Of a stretch of DNA of 64,000 bases, positions 26,824 through 36,400 are shown one piece after another. Source of the DNA: Paenibacillus rhizovicinus (GTDB lineage: Bacteria > Bacillota > Bacilli > Paenibacillales > Paenibacillaceae); assembly GCF_010365285.1 (NCBI RefSeq), contig NZ_CP048288.1, positions 1 through 64,000 of the forward strand, in the 5' to 3' direction. Position numbers and translations under genes: made by a program. The notes beneath the pieces are model-generated. The model ran no database searches, was not told the DNA's origin, and worked only from the letters and a program-made list of their open reading frames with translations. Each line of letters begins with the position of its first letter. The first letter of the stretch is position 1.

Positions 26824-28089
26824 TTAGGACCAGGTGATTCCATAATTATTCAATGTAACACCTGGCTCCAATACCACTTTAATTCTCAGCTTCTTGTCTT
26901 TAGGCGAGACCCGATCCGTAAAATAAAACAACGTCTCTGGAACAATTCTCTCCCAGGTTGTACCATCATCACGAGAAATACTATATTTGCCAAGATACAT
27001 GCCTGTCTGACCCGAAAACGGCGCTGGCACCCTAGTATTCGGCCAACCTGGCGTAGATATTGCAGTAACATATTCATCATAGTGCGCAGAATCTTTATAC
27101 GAACCAGAGCCAACCGGATCGTCAAGCTTATAATAGCGCTCAAGCTTTGTTTCGTTTCCGGTCAATCTTTTGCTCATATTATCGGCAATTTCGGCATCCG
27201 TGCGAACGCCATTCCAGATCCTTACATCACTAATTGCACCGGAAAAATAATCGCTAGAATTGAAGCTTCCAATCTCTGTATAGCCTGTTGAAAAAACAGA
27301 CATGACTGCAGTCTGCTTTTTTTGTGCATCTAGCACGCCATTGATATAAAATTTCATCCGTTCCTGCTCATCGATGCTAATGGCAAGGTGTGTCCACACT
27401 CCACCAGGAATATTGGTGGCATTGCCAATATCGTAATTACTACTGTCCGCCCGCAGCGCCAATTTTCCCGATACAAGTGAAAGCGCCCCAGACTGGCCCG
27501 AGCTATCGTGCCCAAATCGCACAATCGTGCCCGATGCGCTGTTGCTATTTGGTTTTACCCATGCCTCCAGTGTGAAGGCGGCATATGGCCCAGACGGTAG
27601 CCCCCTAACGCTGGAATTCTTTATATAATCATTTCCGTCAAAGTAGGTAGCAGTTTCAGGCACAACATACTCTTCAACAACAAGCACTGCTTTTTCTGGG
27701 GCGCTATCGGCGATTTCAGTCGTGGTTATGATTGTTCCGCCAGTTACTTTTCCCTCAGTTGTATTAAGTGTGTATCCACTGCTTTTTGCAATATCAATAC
27801 CACTGCCGTCAAGGAAATCTTCAAACAACATATTTTGATGCTTGTACCGCAATGTCTTGGCAACTGCGTTGAGCTTGGCATTAGCCTTAATAATATTAAT
27901 CGTGTCATTAATGATTAGCTTATTTGCTTTGGCAACGACATGATCAAGAGACTGATCGAAATGGTCGATCCTGGCTTTGACGTTGGGGTATGAGCCCTCA
28001 ACGCCTGTGCTCAGGATGTCTTCTCTTGTTTTCTTTTGCTCCTTTGCCGCCTTATTGGCAGCCCCGTAGCTGATTACGTCCAGTCCCAT
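26824..28089 (-). CDS. modular tail fibre/receptor-binding protein with LamG domain (421 aa)
   Basis: The N terminus (L-D-V-I-S-Y-G-A-A-N-K-A-A-K) is the shared attachment module also found at 32400 and 39375, followed by a coiled-coil stretch (I-D-H-F-D-Q-S-L-D-H-V-V). Residues about 150-310 are a LamG/concanavalin-like lectin domain: T-L-E-A-W-V-K-P, W-T-H-L-A-I-S-I-D, M-K-F-Y-I-N-G and I-S-D-V-R-I-W-N. The C terminus carries the I-S-R-D-D-G-T-T-W module and ends in G-I-T-W-S. It is probably a glycan-binding fibre tip. The ATG follows AGGAGG and overlaps the leader of the upstream stop. Similar modules around it suggest domain swapping. Confidence 0.85.
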   Translation of the reverse strand: MGLDVISYGAANKAAKEQKKTREDILSTGVEGSYPNVKARIDHFDQSLDHVVAKANKLIINDTINIIKANAKLNAVAKTLRYKHQNMLFEDFLDGSGIDIAKSSGYTLNTTEGKVTGGTIITTTEIADSAPEKAVLVVEEYVVPETATYFDGNDYIKNSSVRGLPSGPYAAFTLEAWVKPNSNSASGTIVRFGHDSSGQSGALSLVSGKLALRADSSNYDIGNATNIPGGVWTHLAISIDEQERMKFYINGVLDAQKKQTAVMSVFSTGYTEIGSFNSSDYFSGAISDVRIWNGVRTDAEIADNMSKRLTGNETKLERYYKLDDPVGSGSYKDSAHYDEYVTAISTPGWPNTRVPAPFSGQTGMYLGKYSISRDDGTTWERIVPETLFYFTDRVSPKDKKLRIKVVLEPGVTLNNYGITWS

Positions 28090-28100
28090 ATAGACTCCTC

Positions 28101-30395
28101 CTAGATCCAGGAATACGAAATGCCTTGAAGTTCCTGCCCGTTTTTTAAGACAGCTTTGACCCTTAGACTCTTCCCTGTAGGCAAGCTGTCCAGTTTGCTT
28201 AGCACGTCAGTCGTGGCCTTCAGCCAAGTAGACCCGTCATCTCTTGATATGAAAAGTTCCGGCTCTCGCACCTCTACAAGGTCATACCCAATTGCGAGCC
28301 CTTCAAGCATAGGGTTCAAAAGGTAACGGTTGTAGGCTGCTGTAACGCCGTCAGCCGATGCCACGTCGGTTAATGCCGACTGTTCGAGGTAAACACCGAC
28401 ACGAATCTTCCGGCTTATAAACGCTTCCCAGTTTGCTTGGGTGAAGGCAGTTATTTCCGAGGCAGCCAGGGCTTTGCTTTTCACATCACTCATATCTGAG
28501 ATGTTTACCGATGTGCCGCCAAGGCCGATCCAAGTTGCTCCGCCGTCTGCGCTCAAGATGAACTTTGCGATGCCGGCCCCCGATTGCACCGTGGTCACAT
28601 TCATGCCCTTCATCTGATCAAGATCAATATCATTTAGGGCAAGCACAAGAACTGGCTTCGGAACAGCGGTGGTTGACATGCTGCGAGTCGGCTCGCCTTC
28701 TTCGTCCGTCCAAACAAGTAGCTCTGGTAAGGTAGAACTCAGCAGCCGGAGCGTTTCGCTGTTGATGGCAGAAAGATCGGCCATCCCATCGGTATCGAAC
28801 ATGGCCTTGGTTGCCGGCGAGGTGCCGATCGTAGTCCAGGAACCTTTTGCCTCTATCAGTTCCATTTCTCCAATGGCGACATGGCCAGTGGATGAATAGT
28901 TTGCCGAAATAAGGATCCTGAAGTACCGATACAGGTTGGGATTAGAAGAGAATTCATAAACACTTCGAAGATTGCTTGTCGATACGGCCCCCGAAACGGT
29001 ATGAAGATTATCCCACGCCGATTCGTCATTGCTGCCCTGTAAAATCCAGTTTTTTGGCGACTGAGGGAACGAAGGATGGTTCCTTGTTGTTATCGCATAA
29101 CTCCCTATCCTTTTTTGCACGCCTGCGCCTAAATCAATCTGGAGCCACTGTGCTCCGGTGTCTGTATTAGAGGAGTGCCAGCAGTCATCGGCATCGGCAT
29201 TTGTGTTATTGAATGCCTTCCAGGCATCATTTGTGGCCACGTAGATGGATGATGCCTTAATCAGATAGGGGCTTGGATTGTTATTGGCGGTCATTGCCGG
29301 CAATACATCATTCGGATAACTACTAGCTGCATACTTCTTTATATCTAATCCGTCCTGAAAGAGGTACTTATTCACGCTCACTTTGACCTGAGTGATCGAG
29401 TACGTTCCGCTGCCTCCACTCCCCCCATCACCGGATTCATCTCCACGGGTCCCGACTCCACGGGTTCCCCCAGCAACTGTAATTGTTCCTGCCTTTGTTG
29501 GAGTTGCTTTCGATGTCGCTAGTTCAACATGGCCACCGCCGCTCCCTCCACCACCGGCTCGGTATCCGTTCCCTCCTGCAGATCCGTTCGCCGAAATGGT
29601 CCCATTATTAATTACGTCAAATCCATAAATGATCAGAAGCCCGCCAGTCCCGGCACCACCTGGCCCCGCATCCCCTCGGTTTCCAGCAGCTGCAGCGCCA
29701 CCAGGATTTCCCGCTCCACCTCCAGCACTGTGTGAGTAACTCGAGCTAGAATATCCTGCGCCGCCAGCTCCACCATTGGCGGCGGCTGACCCGGCAGTGC
29801 CGTTGTTGGATCCGCCGCCGCCAGAACCGCCTGAAAAAGATGTTGCGGCTGCTCCGGTTCCACCAGCTGCCCCACGAGCAGCGCCTGGTCCTCCTCCGCC
29901 TAGCTGCCGCCCTGTGCCGTTGTTGCCCGCTGCAGCTGATGTGTGTCCGCCAGTCTCAGATGTTTGGTATGGCTGCGCCTTAGCCGCAGCTCCATCTGCC
30001 GGAATGTAACAAAGGCTACCAGAAACATCATTGAACATATAGACGTTCTGGCCAGCTGCAGCAGCCCCACGAGCTGTCATCGTAATCGTACCATTGTTGG
30101 TCAGAACGCCCCTTACAAAAATAAGCATGCCACGCTTTCTGACTTGAGGAGTAATGGTGACGCCTGTACCTACCGTTAAGTTTTTATGATACTTTACAAT
30201 TAGCATCCGTTGATCGGTCGTCGTATTCCCCAGCACAGGAGATGCTGTGTATTCAACATCTCCTGTGAAGTTTATCATCTCGACGTTAATGTCTACCGTT
30301 TCGCCGTTTGCAGTGGTGCTGAACACATGATCGCCATCAGGGATACTCCCCTGTAAGTAATCGAAGACGGTTTTCTTCCCAGTGTATGTGGCCAA
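28101..30395 (-). CDS. Gly-rich and discoidin tail fibre protein (764 aa)
   Basis: Residues about 1-130 are beta-rich. About 135-335 form a Gly/Ala/Ser-rich domain with many G-G-x runs, like the polyglycine sandwich of T-even adhesins and phage Gly-rich fibre domains. About 370-510 are a discoidin domain (D-A-W-K-A-F-N-N-T, W-L-Q-I-D-L-G, Y-R-Y-F-R-I-L-I). Then come the shared fibre modules: D-G-M-A-D-L-S-A-I-N, P-E-L-L-V-W-T-D, D-G-G-A-T-W-I, and the I-S-R-D-D-G-S-T-W end module. The start is TTG at 30395, with AGAGGTGA six bases upstream. No ATG fits, and the start follows the previous stop by one base. It is probably a receptor-binding protein. Confidence 0.85.
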   Translation of the reverse strand: MATYTGKKTVFDYLQGSIPDGDHVFSTTANGETVDINVEMINFTGDVEYTASPVLGNTTTDQRMLIVKYHKNLTVGTGVTITPQVRKRGMLIFVRGVLTNNGTITMTARGAAAAGQNVYMFNDVSGSLCYIPADGAAAKAQPYQTSETGGHTSAAAGNNGTGRQLGGGGPGAARGAAGGTGAAATSFSGGSGGGGSNNGTAGSAAANGGAGGAGYSSSSYSHSAGGGAGNPGGAAAAGNRGDAGPGGAGTGGLLIIYGFDVINNGTISANGSAGGNGYRAGGGGSGGGHVELATSKATPTKAGTITVAGGTRGVGTRGDESGDGGSGGSGTYSITQVKVSVNKYLFQDGLDIKKYAASSYPNDVLPAMTANNNPSPYLIKASSIYVATNDAWKAFNNTNADADDCWHSSNTDTGAQWLQIDLGAGVQKRIGSYAITTRNHPSFPQSPKNWILQGSNDESAWDNLHTVSGAVSTSNLRSVYEFSSNPNLYRYFRILISANYSSTGHVAIGEMELIEAKGSWTTIGTSPATKAMFDTDGMADLSAINSETLRLLSSTLPELLVWTDEEGEPTRSMSTTAVPKPVLVLALNDIDLDQMKGMNVTTVQSGAGIAKFILSADGGATWIGLGGTSVNISDMSDVKSKALAASEITAFTQANWEAFISRKIRVGVYLEQSALTDVASADGVTAAYNRYLLNPMLEGLAIGYDLVEVREPELFISRDDGSTWLKATTDVLSKLDSLPTGKSLRVKAVLKNGQELQGISYSWI

Positions 30396-30396
30396 A

Positions 30397-32400
30397 TCAA
30401 GTCACCTCTATCTTTTCGATTGTCTTGAACTCGCCGACATCGATTACTTTTCGAAGCAGGTTTCCTGCCTGCGATGCGCTCTTAAATGCGGTATCGATAA
30501 CCATGGCGCCCAGGTATATATTCTTTGGCTTCATGGACCCGTCGAATTGAATATACTTGTTGGTCTGAAATTGAGTCCCTTCGCTTTCGACAAAGTCATA
30601 GATGACCTTATTTGCGACTTCCGAAGGACCGGACAACTCTGCCTTTACTTTTACATACCGGCCATATGGGGATGCGACGGATCCATCTGCATTCAAAGGA
30701 GCATAGGACGTGAACGCACTGCCATCTATTGAAGTGGCAGTGTAATACTTTAGGATCGTATCTGTGCCAAGCATCTCGAGGTTTCCAATGATAACAGCTG
30801 GATCCGTTCCATTATTGTTTGCCGTAACGTAGACTCTGTACTTCTTGAAGGTCTTCTTATTTTTAAATCGGAACGTCTTTGATGAATAGTCGCTCCATAT
30901 GACTCCAGATTGTGTGTCCAATGTAAGCCACGTCAATGTGCCTTCATCGTAAGCTTGGAACATGAAATTCTTTGGCATTTGTGCTAGGCGAGCGGCTATA
31001 TCAATTGCCGGCGCCATCCGGTACCCCGTGATGGCTGTTGCTGTCAAGAACTCGTATCCAAGCCAATGTGGAAGTGCCACTCCGCTTGCGGAGCACCATC
31101 CATATCGGATTTGGTTGTCAAATGCCATCCACCCTGCCCACGCTGTTGCATCCCACTGTGAGCTGCAGGTTGCAGTACCATTCGATGTGGCACTGGTTAG
31201 CATTGGAACGCTATCTATAATTGATCCATGCGTTACAAGATCACTCAACGTCAACGGCCCCTTCGCATTGACTCCCAGATCCATAATTGGCGATTCGTAA
31301 GTTCCGATGGCCGGGTACTCGTTAACTTGAATGTGATTGTAACGCACTTCATTATACTTAGATACGAGACTGGCCCCAAGAATGCGAAGTCCGCTTCGAC
31401 CTGATCCTGTGATTGAGGCGTCAGTCACACTGAGTTTCTCAACTCCGTTCAGATACGCCTTCAGCACATTCCCAGTGACCGTGAAACGTATTGTCGTTTT
31501 GACTCCTCTTGTGAAAGCAGGCTCAGTTGTATTGGCCAGAGAGGTCCAGGTACCAGATACCCTCTTATAAATCTGTAAACCAAATGAGCCTGTTCGATCT
31601 GAGATAGCCAACATGTAGGTGTTATTAAGATCTTTGAGTCTGGCGAGGATGCCTCCGTTAGCCTGCTCATCGGTTACGATCTCGATGTCAGCATCTTCAC
31701 TTTGGAAATCACGGACTAGAAAATCATTATTTTCTCCGCCCGTTCCTGAAAGGACACCTAGAGTCGTATTAATGATCCAGTATGGCTTGGTCGTATTCGC
31801 CGGATCTGGAACAGGTGTGTAAAGGCCGAGGATATCCTTCGAGAAATTATCAATCAATGTGAAGGTTTTCTTTGCGGCCAGCTGAATCTTTCCGCCCGAT
31901 CTCACGGTATTCATTAAGCTGCCGGCACTCATATCATTTGCCTTCATATCACTGGATGTGTTGCTCGACTGCTGAGAAATAACGACTGCTGTGGGGCTCT
32001 CTAATAATACTTCAGCTGTCGTTACAACTTCCGCAACACTTTTCGAAGGATCGATCTTGACTTTTTTCCCTGTTGCGTCGTAAACGTATCCGAATGACTT
32101 TGTTGCATCGATCCCGGTTTCATCGCCGAAGTCATCCAATGCCAAGTCAGTCATATGGTATTTGTTTTTGTTAATAAGTGCGTTCACCCGAAGATTATGC
32201 TTATTGATATTGGCCGCAGTTGCAGCTTCCATGGCGGATACACGATTCAGCAGAGCTACACCTGGATCTTTCTTTTCCAGTTCTGCCAATCTAGTTTTGA
32301 CATCGGCATGAATATCCTCGACCCCGCTTCCAAGACGATTGTTAACTTCGGCAATCTTTTTCTTGGCCTTCGTAGCTTTGGACAATGAGATGATTTCCAT
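30397..32400 (-). CDS. tail fibre protein with lectin-like and discoidin domains (667 aa)
   Basis: The N terminus (M-E-I-I-S-L-S-K-A-T-K-A-K-K-K) is the shared attachment module with coiled coil to about residue 90. About 175-360 form a concanavalin-like sandwich (V-L-S-G-T-G-G-E-N-N-D, then V-L-K-A-Y-L-N-G-V-E). About 400-545 are a discoidin domain (W-A-G-W-M-A-F-D-N, W-L-G-Y-E-F, K-Y-R-V-Y-V-T-A-N). The C terminus ends in the I-E-K-I-E-V-T-type tail shared with the proteins at 33425 and 38212. The ATG follows AAGGAG by seven bases. It overlaps no neighbour. It probably binds cell-wall sugars. Confidence 0.85.
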   Translation of the reverse strand: MEIISLSKATKAKKKIAEVNNRLGSGVEDIHADVKTRLAELEKKDPGVALLNRVSAMEAATAANINKHNLRVNALINKNKYHMTDLALDDFGDETGIDATKSFGYVYDATGKKVKIDPSKSVAEVVTTAEVLLESPTAVVISQQSSNTSSDMKANDMSAGSLMNTVRSGGKIQLAAKKTFTLIDNFSKDILGLYTPVPDPANTTKPYWIINTTLGVLSGTGGENNDFLVRDFQSEDADIEIVTDEQANGGILARLKDLNNTYMLAISDRTGSFGLQIYKRVSGTWTSLANTTEPAFTRGVKTTIRFTVTGNVLKAYLNGVEKLSVTDASITGSGRSGLRILGASLVSKYNEVRYNHIQVNEYPAIGTYESPIMDLGVNAKGPLTLSDLVTHGSIIDSVPMLTSATSNGTATCSSQWDATAWAGWMAFDNQIRYGWCSASGVALPHWLGYEFLTATAITGYRMAPAIDIAARLAQMPKNFMFQAYDEGTLTWLTLDTQSGVIWSDYSSKTFRFKNKKTFKKYRVYVTANNNGTDPAVIIGNLEMLGTDTILKYYTATSIDGSAFTSYAPLNADGSVASPYGRYVKVKAELSGPSEVANKVIYDFVESEGTQFQTNKYIQFDGSMKPKNIYLGAMVIDTAFKSASQAGNLLRKVIDVGEFKTIEKIEVT

Positions 32401-32418
32401 ATCCTCACTCCTTTGAAA

Positions 32419-32440
32419 TGCGTGGGGCTACGCCCACGCA
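32419..32440 (-). other. hairpin overlapping the stop of the 331-aa gene
   Basis: On the minus strand TGCGTGGG pairs with CCCACGCA around a six-base loop that holds the TAG stop codon. It lies about 19 bases before the start of the next gene. No U-run follows. It may slow 3' decay or modulate coupling to the 667-residue gene. Confidence 0.4.
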
Positions 32441-33423
32441 TAAGAGATTGCCTTCAATTTTGCCGTGTCGCTCGGCAGTGTGATCTGAATTTTTAAGTCA
32501 TTGCCTTGACTTCCTGTAATGTCTATCATAACTCCAATATTAAGAGGCGTCCAGGATACACCATCATTAAGAGAATATTTGAATGTACATAGCTCATGCT
32601 CCGCATTGACCATCAAGACTGTTCGGCCGGCCGGCAGTTCCTCGGCCTCTGTCTCCAGTATACCAGTTCCATGATACATCTTGGAACTGGAATCATAGAG
32701 ATTATGCGTTGTGATCGTGGCTGAAAAGCTATTGCCCGTGGTTGTGTACAGCAGCGCTTTTGAGTTTGCTGGAATATTGGCCCATTGGTCAACTGTTACT
32801 GCATCCAAGGAGGGCAGCCCATACGTCTTAAACAAATTCTCAGTGGCCGGCGCTTGCCCAACCACTGTCCAGACATCGCCAACAAGACTGTATAAAGATG
32901 CGCCTGACTGTAGCAGTAGAAAAGGGTTTGGCTCTACAGAGATCGTATATTTCTGAACGGTTCTGTTAGAAGAAGTGAATGGCAGTGTTCCAAGCAACGT
33001 TAGCCCTGAATTACTTCTTGCATTCAAATTGCTTGCCACCGTGTAAGCAGAGGCACCATAGATTCGAATAGCTACTGGGATTCGCCCCTCTGGTGAACCG
33101 GCCCACACATTAATTTCTTTTACGGCGACGTCCTTTTTCAAATCAAGGGCAAATCGTGCCCATCCGTTGGCGGCAGCTTTATAGAGCATAATTGTAGAAC
33201 TGGTAGATCCTGAAGTGTTATTCGTGTAGGTAAGGTTTCCATCGTTTAAATGGTTTGGGCCCCAAACACTCGCATCGGTCCAATACATATTATCGCCAGC
33301 ACCGAATAGCTCTTTCGGCGTATAAGAGACCACTTGACCCAGGTTATCAATAACCTGGATCTCCGTGATCGTAGCGGCTTCTCCTGACGCAAGAGAATCA
33401 GCTTCCACAATCAGATAACGCAT
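32428..33423 (-). CDS. tail fibre protein with discoidin-like domain (331 aa)
   Basis: Residues about 1-150 form a discoidin-like sandwich (Y-L-I-V-E-A-D-S-L start, N-H-L-N-D-G-N-L-T-Y, W-A-R-F-A-L-D-L-K-K-D-V-A-V-K-E-I-N-V-W). The rest carries the shared V-G-Q-A-P-A-T-E-N-L-F module and the Y-S-L-N-D-G-V-S-W end module, closing in I-S-Y-A-W. The gene starts one base after the stop of the 1216-residue gene with GAGGT just upstream, so translation is coupled. It lacks the coiled-coil attachment module, so it may sit on a neighbour rather than on the baseplate. Confidence 0.8.
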   Translation of the reverse strand: MRYLIVEADSLASGEAATITEIQVIDNLGQVVSYTPKELFGAGDNMYWTDASVWGPNHLNDGNLTYTNNTSGSTSSTIMLYKAAANGWARFALDLKKDVAVKEINVWAGSPEGRIPVAIRIYGASAYTVASNLNARSNSGLTLLGTLPFTSSNRTVQKYTISVEPNPFLLLQSGASLYSLVGDVWTVVGQAPATENLFKTYGLPSLDAVTVDQWANIPANSKALLYTTTGNSFSATITTHNLYDSSSKMYHGTGILETEAEELPAGRTVLMVNAEHELCTFKYSLNDGVSWTPLNIGVMIDITGSQGNDLKIQITLPSDTAKLKAISYAWA

Positions 33424-33424
33424 A

Positions 33425-36400
33425 CTACCTCACCTGCACCTTCTTGATTTTTTGGATCGCCGCAAGATTTAGCTCCAACATTTTGCCGCTGCCGAGTACG
33501 ACGGGGTTGACGAATGCACTTTCTGTTGAAGTCGTTTCCCCTGCTCCCGATGAAGAGATGCTTTTCATCTCTTCTGCTTGACACGTATCAATTACCATAT
33601 CATGCAAAGTGTATTTCTCGCTCATAAGAAGCGCATTACTCTTGAAGTTGAGCTTAGCCAGATTGATTGCGTTGATCCTTTCGAGGTCCTGCAATCTACC
33701 TTCAATCGTTAGCTCATCGTATATGATCTTGATCGATTGGATTGTCGGGGTTTTATCCGACACCGGTTTCGGCGTGATGGTGATTAGATCAGCAAATGCG
33801 TTGTCTGTGATCTCTTCGATCTCCAGGTAGAAGGCGAATCGAATCTTGTTTGAGCCGCCCAGAAGCTCTTTCCATTGATCAATTGCAATACTATTGAACA
33901 CTGCTGGCGACAGGCCATTTGCCTTGACGTCGGCCAAATTCGACGGCTCAACTGTGATCCATTGGGAGGAAATAGACTTCCATGTCGCTCCCTGATTGAC
34001 ACTGGCAATGATCCTTACGTTGCCAGCACCTTCGGCTTTTGCTGTTAGAGTCAAACTGTCAATCCCTTGTGCTGGAAGGATAATGTCCCCTGTTGGAAAT
34101 ACGAGGCGCCCCTTTGGAACAGCAGTCAAGGCAGCTTGCTTTGATTGGGCTTGAGTGTCACTTGTCCACACAAGAAGCTCTGGTGTCAACGAGACTAGCT
34201 GCTGAAGCATGGTATTGTTAATGAGAGACAAATCATCCATCCCATCGGAGTCGAACATTTCTCTTGTCACCGGGGCCTCGCCTACTTTGATCCAACCACT
34301 TGCGGTTGGTGGCGTTGTTGGCAAGATGCGCACTTCCGACAATTGAACCCAGTTGCCCCCCACACCATAAAACTCGAACTTATAGTATTTAAAAGCTGTG
34401 TCGTTTCCGAAGGTAAATGGCAGCTTGGTTGTCGCAGCCCCATTAAACCCAGTGCTGGCAATGCTGGCGACGAGCAAATAGTCAGACCCATTATTGCTAC
34501 CATAAATATTAAAGCTCGCCGGCGCATCGGCCCCCCTATCACCAGAAGTCAGATCAACGCTTGAGATTGCGATCGCCGATGATAGTTCAAAGATTACGGA
34601 TTGCGGACCACTTCCGTTCGACCACCAGATCGTGTTGGTTGCACCATCTACGAGATTAGAAGGCGGCCCTTGGTATGAAGTAGTCGCCGACACAGATGTA
34701 ATGGTTGGCAGCACTCCTGTTGTCAAGACGCACTTTTTAATATCTGTTCCATCTTGAAACAGATATTTTGCACTGAACAGCAATTCAATTATAAAAACAG
34801 GACGGTAGCAGTTATTCGTTGGTCCTGCTTCGCTGGATAAAACACCACTGAATCCGGAAGCAGAACTATTACCTCTCACTACCCTTGACCCTGCCCCAGA
34901 TGAATTACTGTTACTGCCGGCCGGGGCAGTCGTACTTGTTAATGACCATTTTCCAGTCCAGTTCCAGGTATTGTTATCTCCAGCTGTTATAGTGCCTCCG
35001 AGCGTCGAGCCACCGATATATTTATCCCACTCATTGTCTTTATCAGCTGAACCTATCCCGCCTGAGAGTAGCCGTGCAGACACGACAAATTGGTCAGCAA
35101 TTGATAGCGAAGGTAAATCAACTCCTGTTGCATAGCCCGCTCGATTAAGTGCATCCCATGAGATTGAGCTCTGGATATTTCGGTCTGCAATTAATTTAAT
35201 GCGTTCATCCCCTCTCTCTGCACCAACGCAGATCAGATAGAAGGCACCGCTAGGCGTTGATGCCGGACTGGCCGGAAGCAGATCAAGTGTGTTATTCCCC
35301 AGCGACCTAAAAGCACCAGGCGATCCAGCAACAGGAGCCTCGTAGTAACAGCGAATCCTTTTGCCAACAGTGAGCTCTTTGGGATTAGTGACTTCATCTG
35401 GATGAATAAGGTACCCGGTAGCATCGATATCAATAGCATCAATGGAAAAAATATTACTAGTGCTATCGGTAGTTATGACTACCTCATGCGTTGACAAAGG
35501 CAGATTCAGTGCCTCGAATACGATGAGTTGATAACTATTTAAGGCGTTGTTGGGGTTATATGAGTATCGCACTCCATCGACGCTAACTTTTACATTACTT
35601 ACCCTGTTCGTATAATATAAGTCGATGATTCGCAAATTCTTTCCATAAAATTTAAAACTAATGGAATTGGTAGTGGCTCCGGAAAGTGTCATGTAGTGGC
35701 CTGTCCCTGCATAAGTATTGGGGTCATTTGTAACTGTCGCCCAACCTCCGCCTGCGTATTTGATTGAAGGATGAATATCATCATATCTCCGCCATCCAGG
35801 CTCCGGAGCAGTTAGCCTCTGCCCCACTTGGGCGACCATATAGCCGGTTGCATCGATATCGATTGCATCAACGCCAATGTAGCCCGTTCCTGCTAGAGAC
35901 AGCTCAACAGTATGAACGCCCAGAGCCAACCCCACAATTTCATAGACGAGTGTTTGGTACTGGTATGGACTTCCTTGGGGATTGTAAGTTCCCGCATCCG
36001 ACCCATCTATCTTGATATTAATCGTCGTTCTATTGGTTTCTTTCAGCTCAATAATGCGGAACTTCGTACCGTAAAATCGAAATACGACTTTTGCATCAGA
36101 GTTACTACTCGCAGAGGTTGATCCGCCTTCATAGTTGGTATGACTGTAGCTCGCCCATCCCGATCCGAGGTATGCAATATGCGAGTCCGTGTTGCTTACA
36201 CGCAGCCAGGTTGGCTCGGGAGCGGTTAGCTGCTGTCCAACTTGGGCAAGCATCCATCCTGTTGAGTCAATATCTATAGCATCCAGGCCAATGTATCCAG
36301 ATGTTTCCAGTGTAATTTCAACGGTGTGTATGCCGATCGTAAGTCCTTTCTTCTCATAAACAAGCCGCTGAAACAAAGAGCTTGCTGCAAGCGTGGAGTA

